A stretch of DNA of 64,000 nt from assembly GCF_030283145.1 (NCBI RefSeq), contig NZ_JASNWE010000001.1, forward strand, positions 124,001-188,000. The letters are read 5' to 3'. Made by a program: the position numbers and the translations under genes. Source of the stretch: Actinomadura xylanilytica. Lineage in GTDB: Bacteria; Actinomycetota; Actinomycetes; Streptosporangiales; Streptosporangiaceae. Shown here in pieces: positions 41,612-50,090 of the stretch. The notes below the pieces were generated by a model. It had not been told where the DNA came from and searched no databases. It worked only from the letters and a program-made list of their open reading frames with translations. The stretch's first letter is position 1. Each line of letters opens with the position of its first letter.

Positions 41612-42163
41612 GTGGACGAGGATGAGTTCGCGGCCGTCTACGCACAGGCCTACGAGCCGCTGCTCGGCTACGTCCTGCGGCGCTGCGGCTCGGTCGACGA
41701 CGCGGCCGACATCGTGGCGGAGACGTTCACGATCGCGTGGCGCCGCGCGGCGGAGGTGCCCGGGGGCGACCAGGCCCAGCTCTGGCTGTTCGGGACGGCG
41801 CGGCGCGTGCTGGCCAACCACCGGCGTGGCGAGCGGCGGCACCTGCTCAAAACGGCGGCGCTGCGAAGCGAGCTCGAGGCGATGTCCGGAGCGGTGCCGG
41901 GGCCGGAGGACGCCGCGCCGGTGGGTCGGGTGTTCCGGGAGCTCGCAGAGGCCGATCGCGAGGTCCTCACGCTGGTCGCCTGGGAGGGGCTCGGCGTCGC
42001 GGAGATCGCGACCGTCCTCGGGTGCTCGCGCAACGCGGTGAGCATCCGGCTGTACCGCGCGCGGCGGCGGTTCGCGCGCCGGTTGCGGGCCGCCGGGGTC
42101 GACACTCCTTACCCCGCCGCCCCGGCCGGCCGGCTCGGCCGGGCGGAGAGGGCGGCGTCGTGA
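41612..42163 (+). CDS. ECF RNA polymerase sigma factor (sigma-70 family)
   Basis: A 183-residue extracytoplasmic-function sigma factor. Region 2 is at about residues 10-75 (YEPLLGYVLRRCGSVDDAADIVAETFTIAWRRAAEVP) and region 4 at about 110-160 (LAEADREVLTLVAWEGLGVAEIATVLGCSRNAVSIRLYRARRR). The GTG at 41612 is preceded by GAGGAACC. Its stop overlaps a GTG that could start the next gene, which encodes a single-pass membrane protein, so the two probably form a sigma/anti-sigma unit. Confidence 0.93.
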   Translation: MDEDEFAAVYAQAYEPLLGYVLRRCGSVDDAADIVAETFTIAWRRAAEVPGGDQAQLWLFGTARRVLANHRRGERRHLLKTAALRSELEAMSGAVPGPEDAAPVGRVFRELAEADREVLTLVAWEGLGVAEIATVLGCSRNAVSIRLYRARRRFARRLRAAGVDTPYPAAPAGRLGRAERAAS

Positions 42164-42195
42164 CCGGTCCGAGGTTCGATCGTGCAGGAGATCAG

Positions 42196-43071
42196 ATGAC
42201 GGCTTCCATCGACGACCTCGTCGCGGGCCTGGCCACCGTCCGCGACGAGGAGCTGACCAGCGGTCCCGGGGCGCGCGAGCTGCTCGCCGCCATCACCGCG
42301 GAGCGGCCGGAGGCCGTGCGGGCGCCGCGTCCCCGGTACGCCCGGTTGCTCCCGGCGGGCGCCGCGGCGACCGCGCTGGCCGCGATGGCGCTCGTCGCGC
42401 TGACCGGTGCCGGTCCGGAGCCGGTGCGTACTTACGCCAACGCGGCCGTGGCGATCGAGCACAAGGGCGAGGTGTACGAGGTCCGCGTCAAGGACGCCTA
42501 CGCCGACCAGCGGGAGTTCGCCGAGGCGTTCGCCAAGCTCGGCCTGAACGTGAGGCTGAGCATCGTCCCGGTCTCGCCGCGCTCAGAACGCCGGGTCCTC
42601 AGCTTCGGCGGGACGGCGGAGGGCGACGACAGGCAGATGCCCACGGGCGGCCGGACGAGGGAGGTGGACGTCACGCCGTTCACCTGCCCGCCCGCGGGAG
42701 CCTGCCCCCTCACGCTGCGGCTGAGCGGCGACGTTCACTCCCCCATGGAGGTGACGTTGGGCCGGCGGGCCCGGCCGGGAGAGGTCTACGCCGACGACCC
42801 GCCCCAGCAGGGCGATCCGCTGAAGCGGCTGAAGCTGAGGGGGCTCACGGTCGCGGACGCGCTCGCGCGGCTGCGCGGGAACGGGCTCGGGGCCGTCTAC
42901 GAGATCGGGTCCTTCACCCCTGGCGGGTCCGGGAGCTGGTTCACCCCGGCCCCCTCCTGGCGTCCCGCCCCCGGCCGGCGTGTCACGGGTGCGTGGCTGC
43001 ACAGCTCGCAAGTGGCCACGCTGATGGTCAGCCCGGCCGAGGGGGATCCTCAGCCCACACCGACCGGGTGA
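42196..43071 (+). CDS. Membrane-anchored putative anti-sigma partner
   Basis: A 291-residue protein. A short N-terminal cytosolic domain (MTASIDDLVAGLATVRDEEL) is followed by a membrane helix (LLPAGAAATALAAMALVALTG, about residues 52-72) and an extracellular part with a CPPAGAC pair and a PASTA-like LRGLTVADALARLRGNGL near the end. The ATG at 42196 has AGGAG five bases upstream; a GTG at 42160 that overlaps the sigma stop (GTGA) adds 12 residues and is also plausible. Placement after the ECF gene suggests it binds and inhibits that sigma factor. Confidence 0.7.
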   Translation: MTASIDDLVAGLATVRDEELTSGPGARELLAAITAERPEAVRAPRPRYARLLPAGAAATALAAMALVALTGAGPEPVRTYANAAVAIEHKGEVYEVRVKDAYADQREFAEAFAKLGLNVRLSIVPVSPRSERRVLSFGGTAEGDDRQMPTGGRTREVDVTPFTCPPAGACPLTLRLSGDVHSPMEVTLGRRARPGEVYADDPPQQGDPLKRLKLRGLTVADALARLRGNGLGAVYEIGSFTPGGSGSWFTPAPSWRPAPGRRVTGAWLHSSQVATLMVSPAEGDPQPTPTG

Positions 43072-43107
43072 CCCGCGTCGAGCGGACCGCCCGCACCGCC
43101 CGCACCG

Positions 43108-43203
43108 TCAGCGGGGGCGGGGCGGGTGGACCGCGATGAACAGGCCGGACGCGCTGACGCACACGTCTCCGGCCGCCGAGATCTCGCCGACGGAAGGGGG
43201 CGG
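43108..43203 (-). pseudogene. C-terminal remnant of a hot-dog thioesterase
   Basis: The last 31 codons of a thioesterase-like gene remain on the minus strand. They read GEISAAGDVCVSASGLFIAV, then HPPRPR and a stop, a pattern typical of acyl-CoA thioesterase C-termini. No upstream domain or start precedes it; the adjacent sequence is the tail of the SDR gene. The identification rests on a short stretch. Confidence 0.5.
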
Positions 43204-43216
43204 CCCCTCCCGCGGG

Positions 43217-43993
43217 TCAGAAGACTCCGGGGCCGCGCAGGGTCGCTTCGGCGCCGCCGTCGACGTAGAGGACCTGCCCGGTGACGTGCGAGTTGGCGGG
43301 GCTCACCAGCCAGCGCAGCACCTCGGCCACCACCTCGGGCTCGGCGTGCCCGTTCAGGGGCATCGGCACCGCCTCGTCCATCACCCGGCGCATCGCCGGA
43401 TCCTCGAAGAGCGGCGTCGTCATCGGGGTGAGCACGACGCCCGGCGCGACCGCGTTGAGCGGGATGCCCGCGCCCGCCCACCCGGGCGTGACCGCGCTGC
43501 GGCGCAGCCACTGCGCCAGCGCCGACTTCGACGAGGGGTAGAGCCGATGGCCCGCGTGGCGCGCCACGGTCCGCTCGGCCGCCGCGAGGGCGGCCGTCTC
43601 GTCGCCGTCCAGGCACGCCGCGATCACGTCGGGGTCGGCCTGCTGGGTGCCGGAGATCGAGCCCGCCACCGCGGCGCGCGGCCGGGCCGCCGCGGCGAGT
43701 GCGGGCCGCAGCCCGTCCAGCATCGCCACCACGCCGAAGAAGTTCACCCGGACGGTCAGCGGGGTCGGCCCGGAGAGGCCGGCGCACAGGACGGCGCCGT
43801 CGAGCGTCCCGCCGCACAGCCCGAGCACCGCCTCGACCGCGTGCGCGCGTCCCTCGGGGGTGGCGAGGTCTGCGGTCACCTCGGCGTCCTTCAGGTCGAC
43901 GCCGATCACCTCGTCCCCCTGGTCGCGCAGCAGGCCGGCCACGGCGCGGCCGATACCGGAGGCGCTCCCGCTCACCGCGATCGTGCGTGTCAT
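43217..43993 (-). CDS. SDR oxidoreductase (3-alpha-hydroxysteroid dehydrogenase-like)
   Basis: A 258-residue SDR with a short, divergent pattern seen in 3-alpha-HSD/carbonyl reductases. The cofactor motif is SGSASGIGRAVAGLL, there is an LCAGLSGP segment instead of NNAG, the catalytic YPSSK lies in HRLYPSSKSALAQWLRR, and the tail is LYVDGGAEATL. The ATG at 43993 is chosen by the cofactor motif position. It may act on a steroid or another hydroxy-ketone. It is bordered by gene remnants on both sides. Confidence 0.85.
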   Translation of the reverse strand: MTRTIAVSGSASGIGRAVAGLLRDQGDEVIGVDLKDAEVTADLATPEGRAHAVEAVLGLCGGTLDGAVLCAGLSGPTPLTVRVNFFGVVAMLDGLRPALAAAARPRAAVAGSISGTQQADPDVIAACLDGDETAALAAAERTVARHAGHRLYPSSKSALAQWLRRSAVTPGWAGAGIPLNAVAPGVVLTPMTTPLFEDPAMRRVMDEAVPMPLNGHAEPEVVAEVLRWLVSPANSHVTGQVLYVDGGAEATLRGPGVF

Positions 43994-44160
43994 GTCGATG
44001 GTCCCTTCGCTCGGGTCGGGCACGGGATCGCCGTCGGCCGGGATCTCGGCCCCGGCGACGGTACCGGCACGGGCCGGGGAAGAACGATCGCCCGTCCCGG
44101 TCACCGGGAGGGATGGCCTCCATCGGACACTTCGGAACCGGACGCCGCCGGGCCGGGGAC

Positions 44161-44315
44161 GTGGCCCGCGAGGGGCTGGCGCACCTCGCCGACGGCCCGG
44201 TCTGGATCGCGGGCGGCACCGCGGGGCCGCCGAGAAGCGCAGCGGGTTCCCCCGCGCCGAGCTCGTGGCCGGGGCCCACGAGGCGTCCCGCAGGCTGCTC
44301 GGCCACGACGGCTGA
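44161..44315 (+). pseudogene. C-terminal remnant of an SDR with one frameshift
   Basis: Translation gives REGLAHLADGPVWIAGG in one frame and AEKRSGFPRAELVAGAHEAS, then RRLLGHDG and stop, in another, with a single-base shift between. The composite is a typical C-terminus of actinobacterial SDR proteins. No Rossmann domain precedes it. It belongs to the same decay zone as the neighbouring remnants. Confidence 0.55.
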
Positions 44316-44330
44316 CCGATGCGGGCGGGG

Positions 44331-44474
44331 TCAGGCAAGGGCCTCGTAGGCCGGGCCCGCGCGGTCGTCATCGGCGCGGGCCTCGACCAGGACGGCGAAG
44401 CCCCAGTAGCCGTCCCGCGCCCGCCCACCGCCGTAGCAGCTTTGATCATCGTGGCCGCCGCGCAGTCCACTCAT
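44331..44474 (-). CDS. Possible small protein of 47 residues
   Basis: A short minus-strand frame starts ATG at 44474 and reads MSGLRGGHDDQSCYGGG at the N-terminus and DGYWGFAVLVEARADDDRAG near the C-terminus. Codon use is coding-like in the second half. There is no clear ribosome site. It may be a genuine small protein or the tail of a lost larger gene, given its position in a decay zone. Confidence 0.35.
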   Translation of the reverse strand: MSGLRGGHDDQSCYGGGRARDGYWGFAVLVEARADDDRAGPAYEALA

Positions 44475-44490
44475 CGGGACCCGGCACGGC

Positions 44491-45336
44491 TCATCCCGGC
44501 TTGCCGGTGTCCTCGATCAGCCGGGCCAGCGCCGGGATCCGGGCGGCGAGCGGGTCGGCCATCGCGAGCTGCGCGCGGACGGCGAGCAGCGCCGGCACCC
44601 ACCACGGCGCGTACACCGTCCGCGCGCGCCGCTCGACGCCGCCGGCCATCGCCGCGCCCGCCCGGTCGACCGGGATCGGCGCGCCGAGCCGGCGCGGCAT
44701 CTTCTCCAGGCCCTCGCGCAGCGCGGGACGGGTGATCAGCCCGCGCACCAGTTCGGTGTCGACGGCGCCGAAGTAGGCGATGCCCACCTGGGTCCCGGTG
44801 TGCGCCAGCTCGATGCGCAGGGCCCGGCCGAACGCCTCGATGCCCGCCTTGGACGCCGCGTACCCCGCGACGGTCGGGCACGGGATCGCGGCGGCGATCG
44901 ACGAGGTCATCAGGATGTAGCCGCGGCGGGCCCGGACGTGCGGCAGCGCGGCGCGGACCGTCCGCCACACCCCGAGCAGGTTCACCTCCACGACCCGCTC
45001 GAACGCGGCGGGGTCGACGCTCTCGACGGTCGCGTTCGGGCCGCTGATGCCGGCGTTGGCGACGACCGCGTCGATGCCGCCGTGCCGCGCCGCCACCTCG
45101 TCCATGACCGCGGTCATGGCCCCGGCGTCGGTCACGTCGACGGTGAACGCCGCGGCCCGGTCGCCGAGCCCCGCGGCGGCCTCGTGCACGCCGGCGTCCC
45201 GGTCGAGCAGCACCACCCGGGCGCCCGTGCCGATCAGGCGGCGGGCGGTCGCGAGCCCGATGCCGCGCCCCGCCCCGCTGATCACGATCACCCGGCCGGT
45301 CAGCGGGCTCTTGCCGTCGGTCCTGGAAGTCGCCAT
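44491..45336 (-). CDS. SDR-family oxidoreductase
   Basis: A 281-residue SDR. It has ISGAGRGIGLATARRL (cofactor), VANAGISG, the catalytic Ser and Tyr/Lys in MTSSIAAAIPCPTVAGYAAS and KAG, and a long C-terminal helix region (MADPLAARIPALARLIEDTG) usual in SDR proteins that modify lipid-like ketones. It is divergent from the AraC regulator at 45408, with 71 bp between, and is the likely target of it. The substrate is unknown. Confidence 0.9.
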   Translation of the reverse strand: MATSRTDGKSPLTGRVIVISGAGRGIGLATARRLIGTGARVVLLDRDAGVHEAAAGLGDRAAAFTVDVTDAGAMTAVMDEVAARHGGIDAVVANAGISGPNATVESVDPAAFERVVEVNLLGVWRTVRAALPHVRARRGYILMTSSIAAAIPCPTVAGYAASKAGIEAFGRALRIELAHTGTQVGIAYFGAVDTELVRGLITRPALREGLEKMPRRLGAPIPVDRAGAAMAGGVERRARTVYAPWWVPALLAVRAQLAMADPLAARIPALARLIEDTGKPG

Positions 45337-45407
45337 GCCCGAACCGTAGGCCGGGCGCCAGCCGGGGTGAATGGCGACACCGGACCGTCTGTTGATAATT
45401 TCGGACC

Positions 45408-46454
45408 ATGCCGCCGGAATCGCAGCAGCCTCCCCCGCCCTGGGAGTTCCGGCGCGGCCCCGCCGCCGCCGCGATCCTGCTCCGGACCGGCGCGGCGCAC
45501 GGGCTCTCCGCCGAAGCGTGCCTGCGCGGGTCCGGGCTGAGGCCCGGCGACCTGGGCGGGGACGCGGGCGCGATCGAGGCGCGGCAGGAGCTGGCGATCG
45601 TCCGGAACCTGCTGGCGGAACTGGGAGACCGGCCCGGCCTCGGCTGCGAGGCGGGTGCGCTGCACACCCTCGGCACCACCGGCGTCCTCGGCTACGCCCT
45701 GCTCTCCAGCCCGACGCTCCGCGCGGCGATCGGCCTCGCGCTGCGCTACCTGGCGTTGAGCCCGTCGTTCCTGCGGCCCGCGCTGCGCGAGGACGGCGGG
45801 CGGGCCCGGATCCTGCTCGACGACCGCGACCTCCCCGGCGACGTCCGCGCCTTCCTCGTCGAACGCGACCTCGCCGCGATCGGCGGGCTGCTGCCGGTGC
45901 TGTTCGCCGGGCGGCTCCCCGCCGCGTCGGCCGAGCTCGAGGTGCGGGTGCCGGCCAGCCCGCAGCTCCGCGCGGCGGTCCCCGTCGCGCGGATCCGGTT
46001 CGACCGGCCGCGCAACGTGGTGACGTTCCCCGGCGTGCTGCTCGACGAGCCGCTGCCCGCCGCGGACCCGGACATCGCCCGGGTCTGCCGGGATCAGTGC
46101 CGCGAGCTGCTGGACCGCCGCGGCGGGCGGCAGGGCTCCGCCGCGGCCGTCCGCGGGCGGCTGCTGGCCCGCGCCGCGGCGCCGCCCGGCATGGCCGAGA
46201 TCGCCGCCGAGCTGGGCGTCACGCCGCGCACCCTGCACCGGCGGCTGGCCCGCGAAGGCGCCTCGTTCCGCGCCCTCCGCGACGAGGTGCGCCGTACCCT
46301 CGCCGCCGAGCTGCTGGTCACGACCGGGCTGACCGTCGGGCAGGTGGCCCGCCGGCTCGGCTACGCCGAGACCGCCGCGTTCACCCACGCGTTCTCCCGC
46401 TGGCACGGCGTCCCGCCCAGCCGCTACCGGGACTCGGCCGCCAGGCGCCCCTGA
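45408..46454 (+). CDS. AraC-family transcriptional regulator
   Basis: A 348-residue regulator of the OruR/VirS-like type. An N-terminal ligand domain (arabinose-binding-like, about residues 20-200, with LGTTGVLGYALLSSPTLRAAIGLALRYL) is followed by a C-terminal double HTH (MAEIAAELGVTPRTLHRRLAREGASFRALRDEV and VARRLGYAETAAFTHAFSRWHGVPPSRYR). It is divergent from the SDR gene at 45336, which it most likely controls. Confidence 0.9.
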   Translation: MPPESQQPPPPWEFRRGPAAAAILLRTGAAHGLSAEACLRGSGLRPGDLGGDAGAIEARQELAIVRNLLAELGDRPGLGCEAGALHTLGTTGVLGYALLSSPTLRAAIGLALRYLALSPSFLRPALREDGGRARILLDDRDLPGDVRAFLVERDLAAIGGLLPVLFAGRLPAASAELEVRVPASPQLRAAVPVARIRFDRPRNVVTFPGVLLDEPLPAADPDIARVCRDQCRELLDRRGGRQGSAAAVRGRLLARAAAPPGMAEIAAELGVTPRTLHRRLAREGASFRALRDEVRRTLAAELLVTTGLTVGQVARRLGYAETAAFTHAFSRWHGVPPSRYRDSAARRP

Positions 46455-46511
46455 GCCGACGGCGCGACCGGCCCGGCCGTGTCCGCGGCGGTCACGGGCG
46501 GGCCCGCCCGG

Positions 46512-47149
46512 TCACGTCTGCGGAGAAAGGGCCGCCAGCGGTTCGGTGCCGGACCAGTCGTGGCCCCAGTAGCCGTCGGCGGTGATCTCCTCGGCGGTGT
46601 AGTGCGCCTCGTCGACGAGCATGCCCTCGGTGCCGTACTCGATGTCCCAGCCGCCTGGGTGCGCACGGAGAACGAGACCATCTTGTCGTTGGTGTGCCGG
46701 CCGAGCGTGGAGGAGATGGAGAAGCCCCGCTCGCGCACCCGGTCCAGCGCCGTCTCGACCGCGTCGAGGCCGTCCACCTCGACCATGAGGTGCACCAGGC
46801 CCGGGTCGCCCGCGTAGGGCGCGGGGCACACCGCCAGGCTGTGGTGCCGCTGGTTCACCCCCATGAACCTGACCCCGCGGGGTGGCGCCGCCCGGTCGCC
46901 GCCGCTCAGCCGGATCGCGCCGCGCGGCAGGAACCCGAGGACCTCGGTGTAGAAGGAGACCGTCTCCTCCATCCGGGTCGTGGGCAGCACCAGGTGGCCC
47001 ATCCCCTGGGCGCCGGTGACGAACCGCTGTCCCCGGCCGGTGCGGACGGGCGATGGTCCAGGATCGGTCCGAAGAACACCTCGACCGGGGTCCCGGCCGG
47101 ATCGTCGAACGCGATCGCCTGCTCCACGCCGCGCTCGGCGGCCTCGGTC
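46512..47149 (-). pseudogene. Extradiol dioxygenase (HsaC/BphC-like), 5'-truncated with two frameshifts
   Basis: The minus strand encodes most of the middle and C-terminal part of a type I extradiol ring-cleaving dioxygenase. In order it reads AAERGVEQAIAFDDPAGTPVEVFFGPI, FVTGAQGMGHLVLPTTRMEE, RFMGVNQRHHSLAV and GGWDIEYGTEGMLVDE; the likely iron ligands His, His and Glu remain in GMGHLV, QRHHSL and IEYGTEG. The frame shifts at about 47050 and again at about 46665. The first domain is missing, replaced by an LLM-oxidoreductase fragment. It cannot make a working enzyme. Confidence 0.75.
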
Positions 47150-47308
47150 TCGAGCGCGCCGGCGTCCCGGCCGCCGCGCTCGGCCTCGTCCCGCATGGTC
47201 TGGACGAGGCGGCGCAGGTCGTCGCCCGCGACGCCGAGCGGCTGGAGCCCGTCGCCGAGCCGCCCGGCCCGGCGCGCCGCGGCGGGCGAGTGCCCGCCGA
47301 TGAGAACG
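47150..47308 (-). pseudogene. Internal fragment of an F420-dependent LLM oxidoreductase
   Basis: About 53 codons read LIGGHSPAAARRAGRLGDG, then LQPLGVAGDDLRRLVQTMRD and EAERGGRDAGALE, a typical stretch of luciferase-like (LLM class F420) oxidoreductases. It is spliced without a start or stop between the HsaA-like piece (junction at about 47308, with a frame change) and the dioxygenase piece (junction at about 47150). Confidence 0.65.
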
Positions 47309-47905
47309 GGGTGAGGTAGGTCGGGTTGGTCAGCCCCGCCTCGCGCGGCGCGGACCCGTCGATCACCTTGGCGAACGGGACGGCCCGGTGGCCCGGCACG
47401 AACGCGTCCCTGACGATGACGTCCTTGCCGCCGGTCCCGCGCAGCCCGACCACGTCCCACGAGTCCTCGACGATCTCGTAGTCCGAGCGCGGCAGGATCA
47501 GGTGCAGCGAGACCGGCGGCTGCACCGCCTCGCCCCCGGCGTCGCCGAGGAACCCGCCAAGGAAGATCCAGTCGCAGTGGTCGGTGCCGGAGGAGAACTG
47601 CCAGCGCCCGTTGAGGACGTAGCCGCCGCCGACCGGCCGCGCGACGCCCATCGGCGCGTACGGGGACGCGATCCAGGTGTCGGCGTCGCCGCCCCAGACC
47701 TCCTCCTGCACGCGCGGGTCGGCGAAGGCCATCTCCCACGGGTGCACGCCGATGATGCCCGCCACCCAACCGGTCGCACCGTCCGGGCTCGCGATCTTCA
47801 TGACGGTCTCGGCGAACTCGCGGGTGGCATTCGTGCCCGCCGTACCGGGCGGGCTGGAGCAGCCGGATCACGCCGGCCTCGCGCAGCACCTCGGCCGCCT
47901 GGTCG
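47309..47905 (-). pseudogene. HsaA-like flavin-dependent monooxygenase, truncated at both ends
   Basis: The remnant reads QAAEVLREAGVIRLLQPARYGG, then after one frameshift (about 47830) EFAETVMKIASPDGATGWVAG, EVWGGDADTWIASPYAPMG, VVGLRGTGGKDVIVRDAFVPGHR and LTNPTYLTPF. This matches the first two thirds of 3-HSA hydroxylase/acyl-CoA-dehydrogenase-like monooxygenases such as HsaA. The C-terminal helical domain is gone. HsaA and HsaC act in successive steps of steroid A/B-ring degradation, so both remnants probably come from one lost cluster. Confidence 0.7.
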
Positions 47906-48081
47906 TCACCCCCCCCGGGGACGTCGAGCACAGGCTGGAGGCCGTCCGCGCGGCGGGCGCCACCGTGGCGAGCGCCGGCCTGGCGTCCCGCTCGCCCGAC
48001 CACTACCTCGAACAGCTGGAGGCGCCGCGCATGCTGGACGACGAGGCCGGACTGGCCTTCGGGAGCACCGATGACGGCTGA
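47906..48081 (+). pseudogene. C-terminal remnant of an unrecognised gene
   Basis: A plus-strand frame reads GDVEHRLEAVRAAGATVAS, then AGLASRSPDHYLEQLEAPRM and LDDEAGLAFGS before a stop at 48081. The composition looks coding, but there is no start, and the 5' part ends at the HsaA-like remnant on the opposite strand. I do not recognise the family. It overlaps by 11 bp the SnoaL-like remnant, as in an operon. Confidence 0.4.
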
Positions 48082-48382
48082 CGACGACCGCCTGGCGTCC
48101 GTCGAGGCTCGGCTGCGCGCACTGGAGGACGAGCTGGCGATCACCCGGCCGGTCTGTCGTACGGGCCGACGGTCGACGGCGGCGACGCCGACGGCGTGGC
48201 CTCCCTCTGGGATCTACGACGTCGACGAGCTACTCATGACCGGGCGCGGGGAGATCGCCGCGATCGTCGGGTCGACCGCCCACCAGCGCCAGATCGCCGG
48301 CGGCTGCGCGCACCTGGTCGGCGCCCCGCACGTCACGGTCACCGGCGACGCGTCCGTCCTCCGCCCGGTCACCCGGTGGTGA
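48071..48382 (+). pseudogene. SnoaL-like (NTF2-fold) protein, frameshifted and truncated
   Basis: The start MTADDDRLASVEARLRALED and the middle YDVDELLMTGRGEIAAIVGS, with CAHLVGAPHVTVTGDA, are typical of nuclear-transport-factor-2-like/SnoaL proteins. Between them the reading frame shifts (about 48150-48200: the expected YGPTVDGGDADGVASLW is in another frame), and the end runs abruptly into the convergent SDR gene. It is inactive as read. Confidence 0.6.
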
Positions 48383-49115
48383 GGCCGCCGTCCACGGCGA
48401 ACTCGGTGCCGGTGATGTAGGAGGACGCGGACGAGACCAGGAAGAGCACCAGCCCCGCCACGTCGTCCGGCACCCCGGCCCGCTTGAGCGGGATCCGCTC
48501 GAGGCGTCCCTCGCCGCGCTCGCGGTTCGCCTCCGCCACCATCGGCGTGTCGACCGCGCCGGGATGCACCGAGTTCACCCGGATCCCGTCGCCGGCCAGG
48601 TCCAGCGCCGACGACCTGGTCAGCCCGCGCAGCCCGAACTTCGACGAGCCGTACGCCGCATGCCCCGCGATGCCGCGCAGCCCGGCGGTCGAGGAGATGT
48701 TCACGACCGCCCCGCCGCCCGCCGCGCGCAGCGCCGGGACGACCGCCCGGATCCCGAGGAACGGTCCCATCAGATTGACCCGGAGGATCCGCTCGAACCG
48801 CTCCTCGGTCTCCTCGTCGACGGGCGCGGTCCGCCAGATCCCGGCGTTGTTGACCAGGGCGTCGATCCGGCCGAACGCCTGCAGCGCCCGCCGCACCACC
48901 TCGTCCCACCCCGCCGCCGATGTGACGTCGTGCCGGACGAACAGCGCGGCCTCCCCGATCGACGCGGCCGTCTCGCCCCCCTCCCCTTCCAGCAGGTCGG
49001 TGAGGACGACGCGGGCCCCGGCCGCGGCGAGCAGCCGGGCCTCCGCCGCGCCCTGCCCCCGGGCGGCCCCGGTGACGATGGCGACCTTGCCGTCCAGGCG
49101 GAGTTCAGGGGTCAT
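48369..49115 (-). CDS. SDR-family oxidoreductase (3-alpha/20-beta-HSD-like)
   Basis: A 248-residue classical SDR. It has IVTGAARGQGAAEARLL (cofactor), LVNNAGIW, the catalytic Tyr/Lys in HAAYGSSKFGLRG, NSVHPGAVDTPM and a C-terminal TGTEFAVDGGLTTG. It resembles 3-alpha/20-beta-hydroxysteroid dehydrogenases. Its 3' end overlaps the SnoaL remnant by 14 bp. It appears intact and is the last gene before the serine hydrolase and the tRNA island boundary. Confidence 0.9.
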   Translation of the reverse strand: MTPELRLDGKVAIVTGAARGQGAAEARLLAAAGARVVLTDLLEGEGGETAASIGEAALFVRHDVTSAAGWDEVVRRALQAFGRIDALVNNAGIWRTAPVDEETEERFERILRVNLMGPFLGIRAVVPALRAAGGGAVVNISSTAGLRGIAGHAAYGSSKFGLRGLTRSSALDLAGDGIRVNSVHPGAVDTPMVAEANRERGEGRLERIPLKRAGVPDDVAGLVLFLVSSASSYITGTEFAVDGGLTTG

Positions 49116-49230
49116 GGCTGCTCCTCAGCGTCGATTCCGGATCAAGGAAATCACCCACCGGACCAACCGGGCCAGAACCAAGCCTCCACCCCGACACGTT
49201 CGCAACCGCCAGGTTCCAGCACACCGCCGC

Positions 49231-49932
49231 CTACCCCGCGGCCCGGTGGACCTGCCGAGTGAGGGTGGTCAACCGGGCCGACGCCGTTCGGAACGACGTC
49301 CCCGCCGGATGCAGCGTCAGCACCACCACGATCCGGTCGCCGACCACCCCGCTGGTGTGCAGCACCGGCCGCCCCAGCCCGAGCCCCGGCGCCGCACGCC
49401 CGTCCGGCTCCTCCCCGAATCCCGCCCACCCCTGCTTCACCGCCCACGGCCGCCCGAGCGCCCGCGGGATCCCGAACGTCTGGTCGAACCCGTCGCTCCC
49501 GCACGGCGTGGCCCTCTCCAGATGCCCCATGACGAGCTCCCGGTCCCGCTCGGACGCCTCGTCCAGCACATACCGATACATGCGCACCACGTCGGCCGCA
49601 CTGACCGCCGTATACCCCCAGAACCCCGGCCATTCCGCCGGAGGCGGCGCGGTCTCGGCCAACCCCGCCCGCGCCACCATCCGCTCGATGATCTCCCCCT
49701 GCCCACCCCGCCGCCACAGCTCGCTGGCCGCCGCGTCATCACTGGACCGCAGCATCGGCCCGAGCAACCCCTCGTCCCGCCCCGACCGCAGATGATCCAG
49801 CGCGATCAGGACCTTCACCACCGACGCCGACCGGAACCGCCGACGCTCCCGATACCCCACCAGCGTCTCCCCGGCCCCGCGATCAAAGACCGCATACCCC
49901 GCCGACACCCCCTCCACCGGCCTCACCGCCAT
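49231..49932 (-). CDS. Serine hydrolase, class A beta-lactamase-like fold
   Basis: A protein of 233 residues from ATG 49932 (an upstream ATG at 50016 would give 261). The SxxK motif is in RSASVVKVLIALDHL, an SDN-like SDDAA is in MLRSSDDAAASELW, and a KTG-like KQGW lies near the C-terminus. No convincing signal peptide is visible with either start. It may be a penicillin-binding-like or lipoprotein hydrolase rather than a true beta-lactamase. The longer start would reach to the edge of the tRNA gene, so I prefer the ATG preceded by GGAGG. Confidence 0.75.
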   Translation of the reverse strand: MAVRPVEGVSAGYAVFDRGAGETLVGYRERRRFRSASVVKVLIALDHLRSGRDEGLLGPMLRSSDDAAASELWRRGGQGEIIERMVARAGLAETAPPPAEWPGFWGYTAVSAADVVRMYRYVLDEASERDRELVMGHLERATPCGSDGFDQTFGIPRALGRPWAVKQGWAGFGEEPDGRAAPGLGLGRPVLHTSGVVGDRIVVVLTLHPAGTSFRTASARLTTLTRQVHRAAG

Positions 49933-50016
49933 CCCCACCGGACCTCCAGCCACCAAACCCTGTGCGTACGACCCCGCAGACTGCGCTAGAGTAATCACGC
50001 CTGCTGCGGCAGGCAC

Positions 50017-50090
<74 letters not shown>

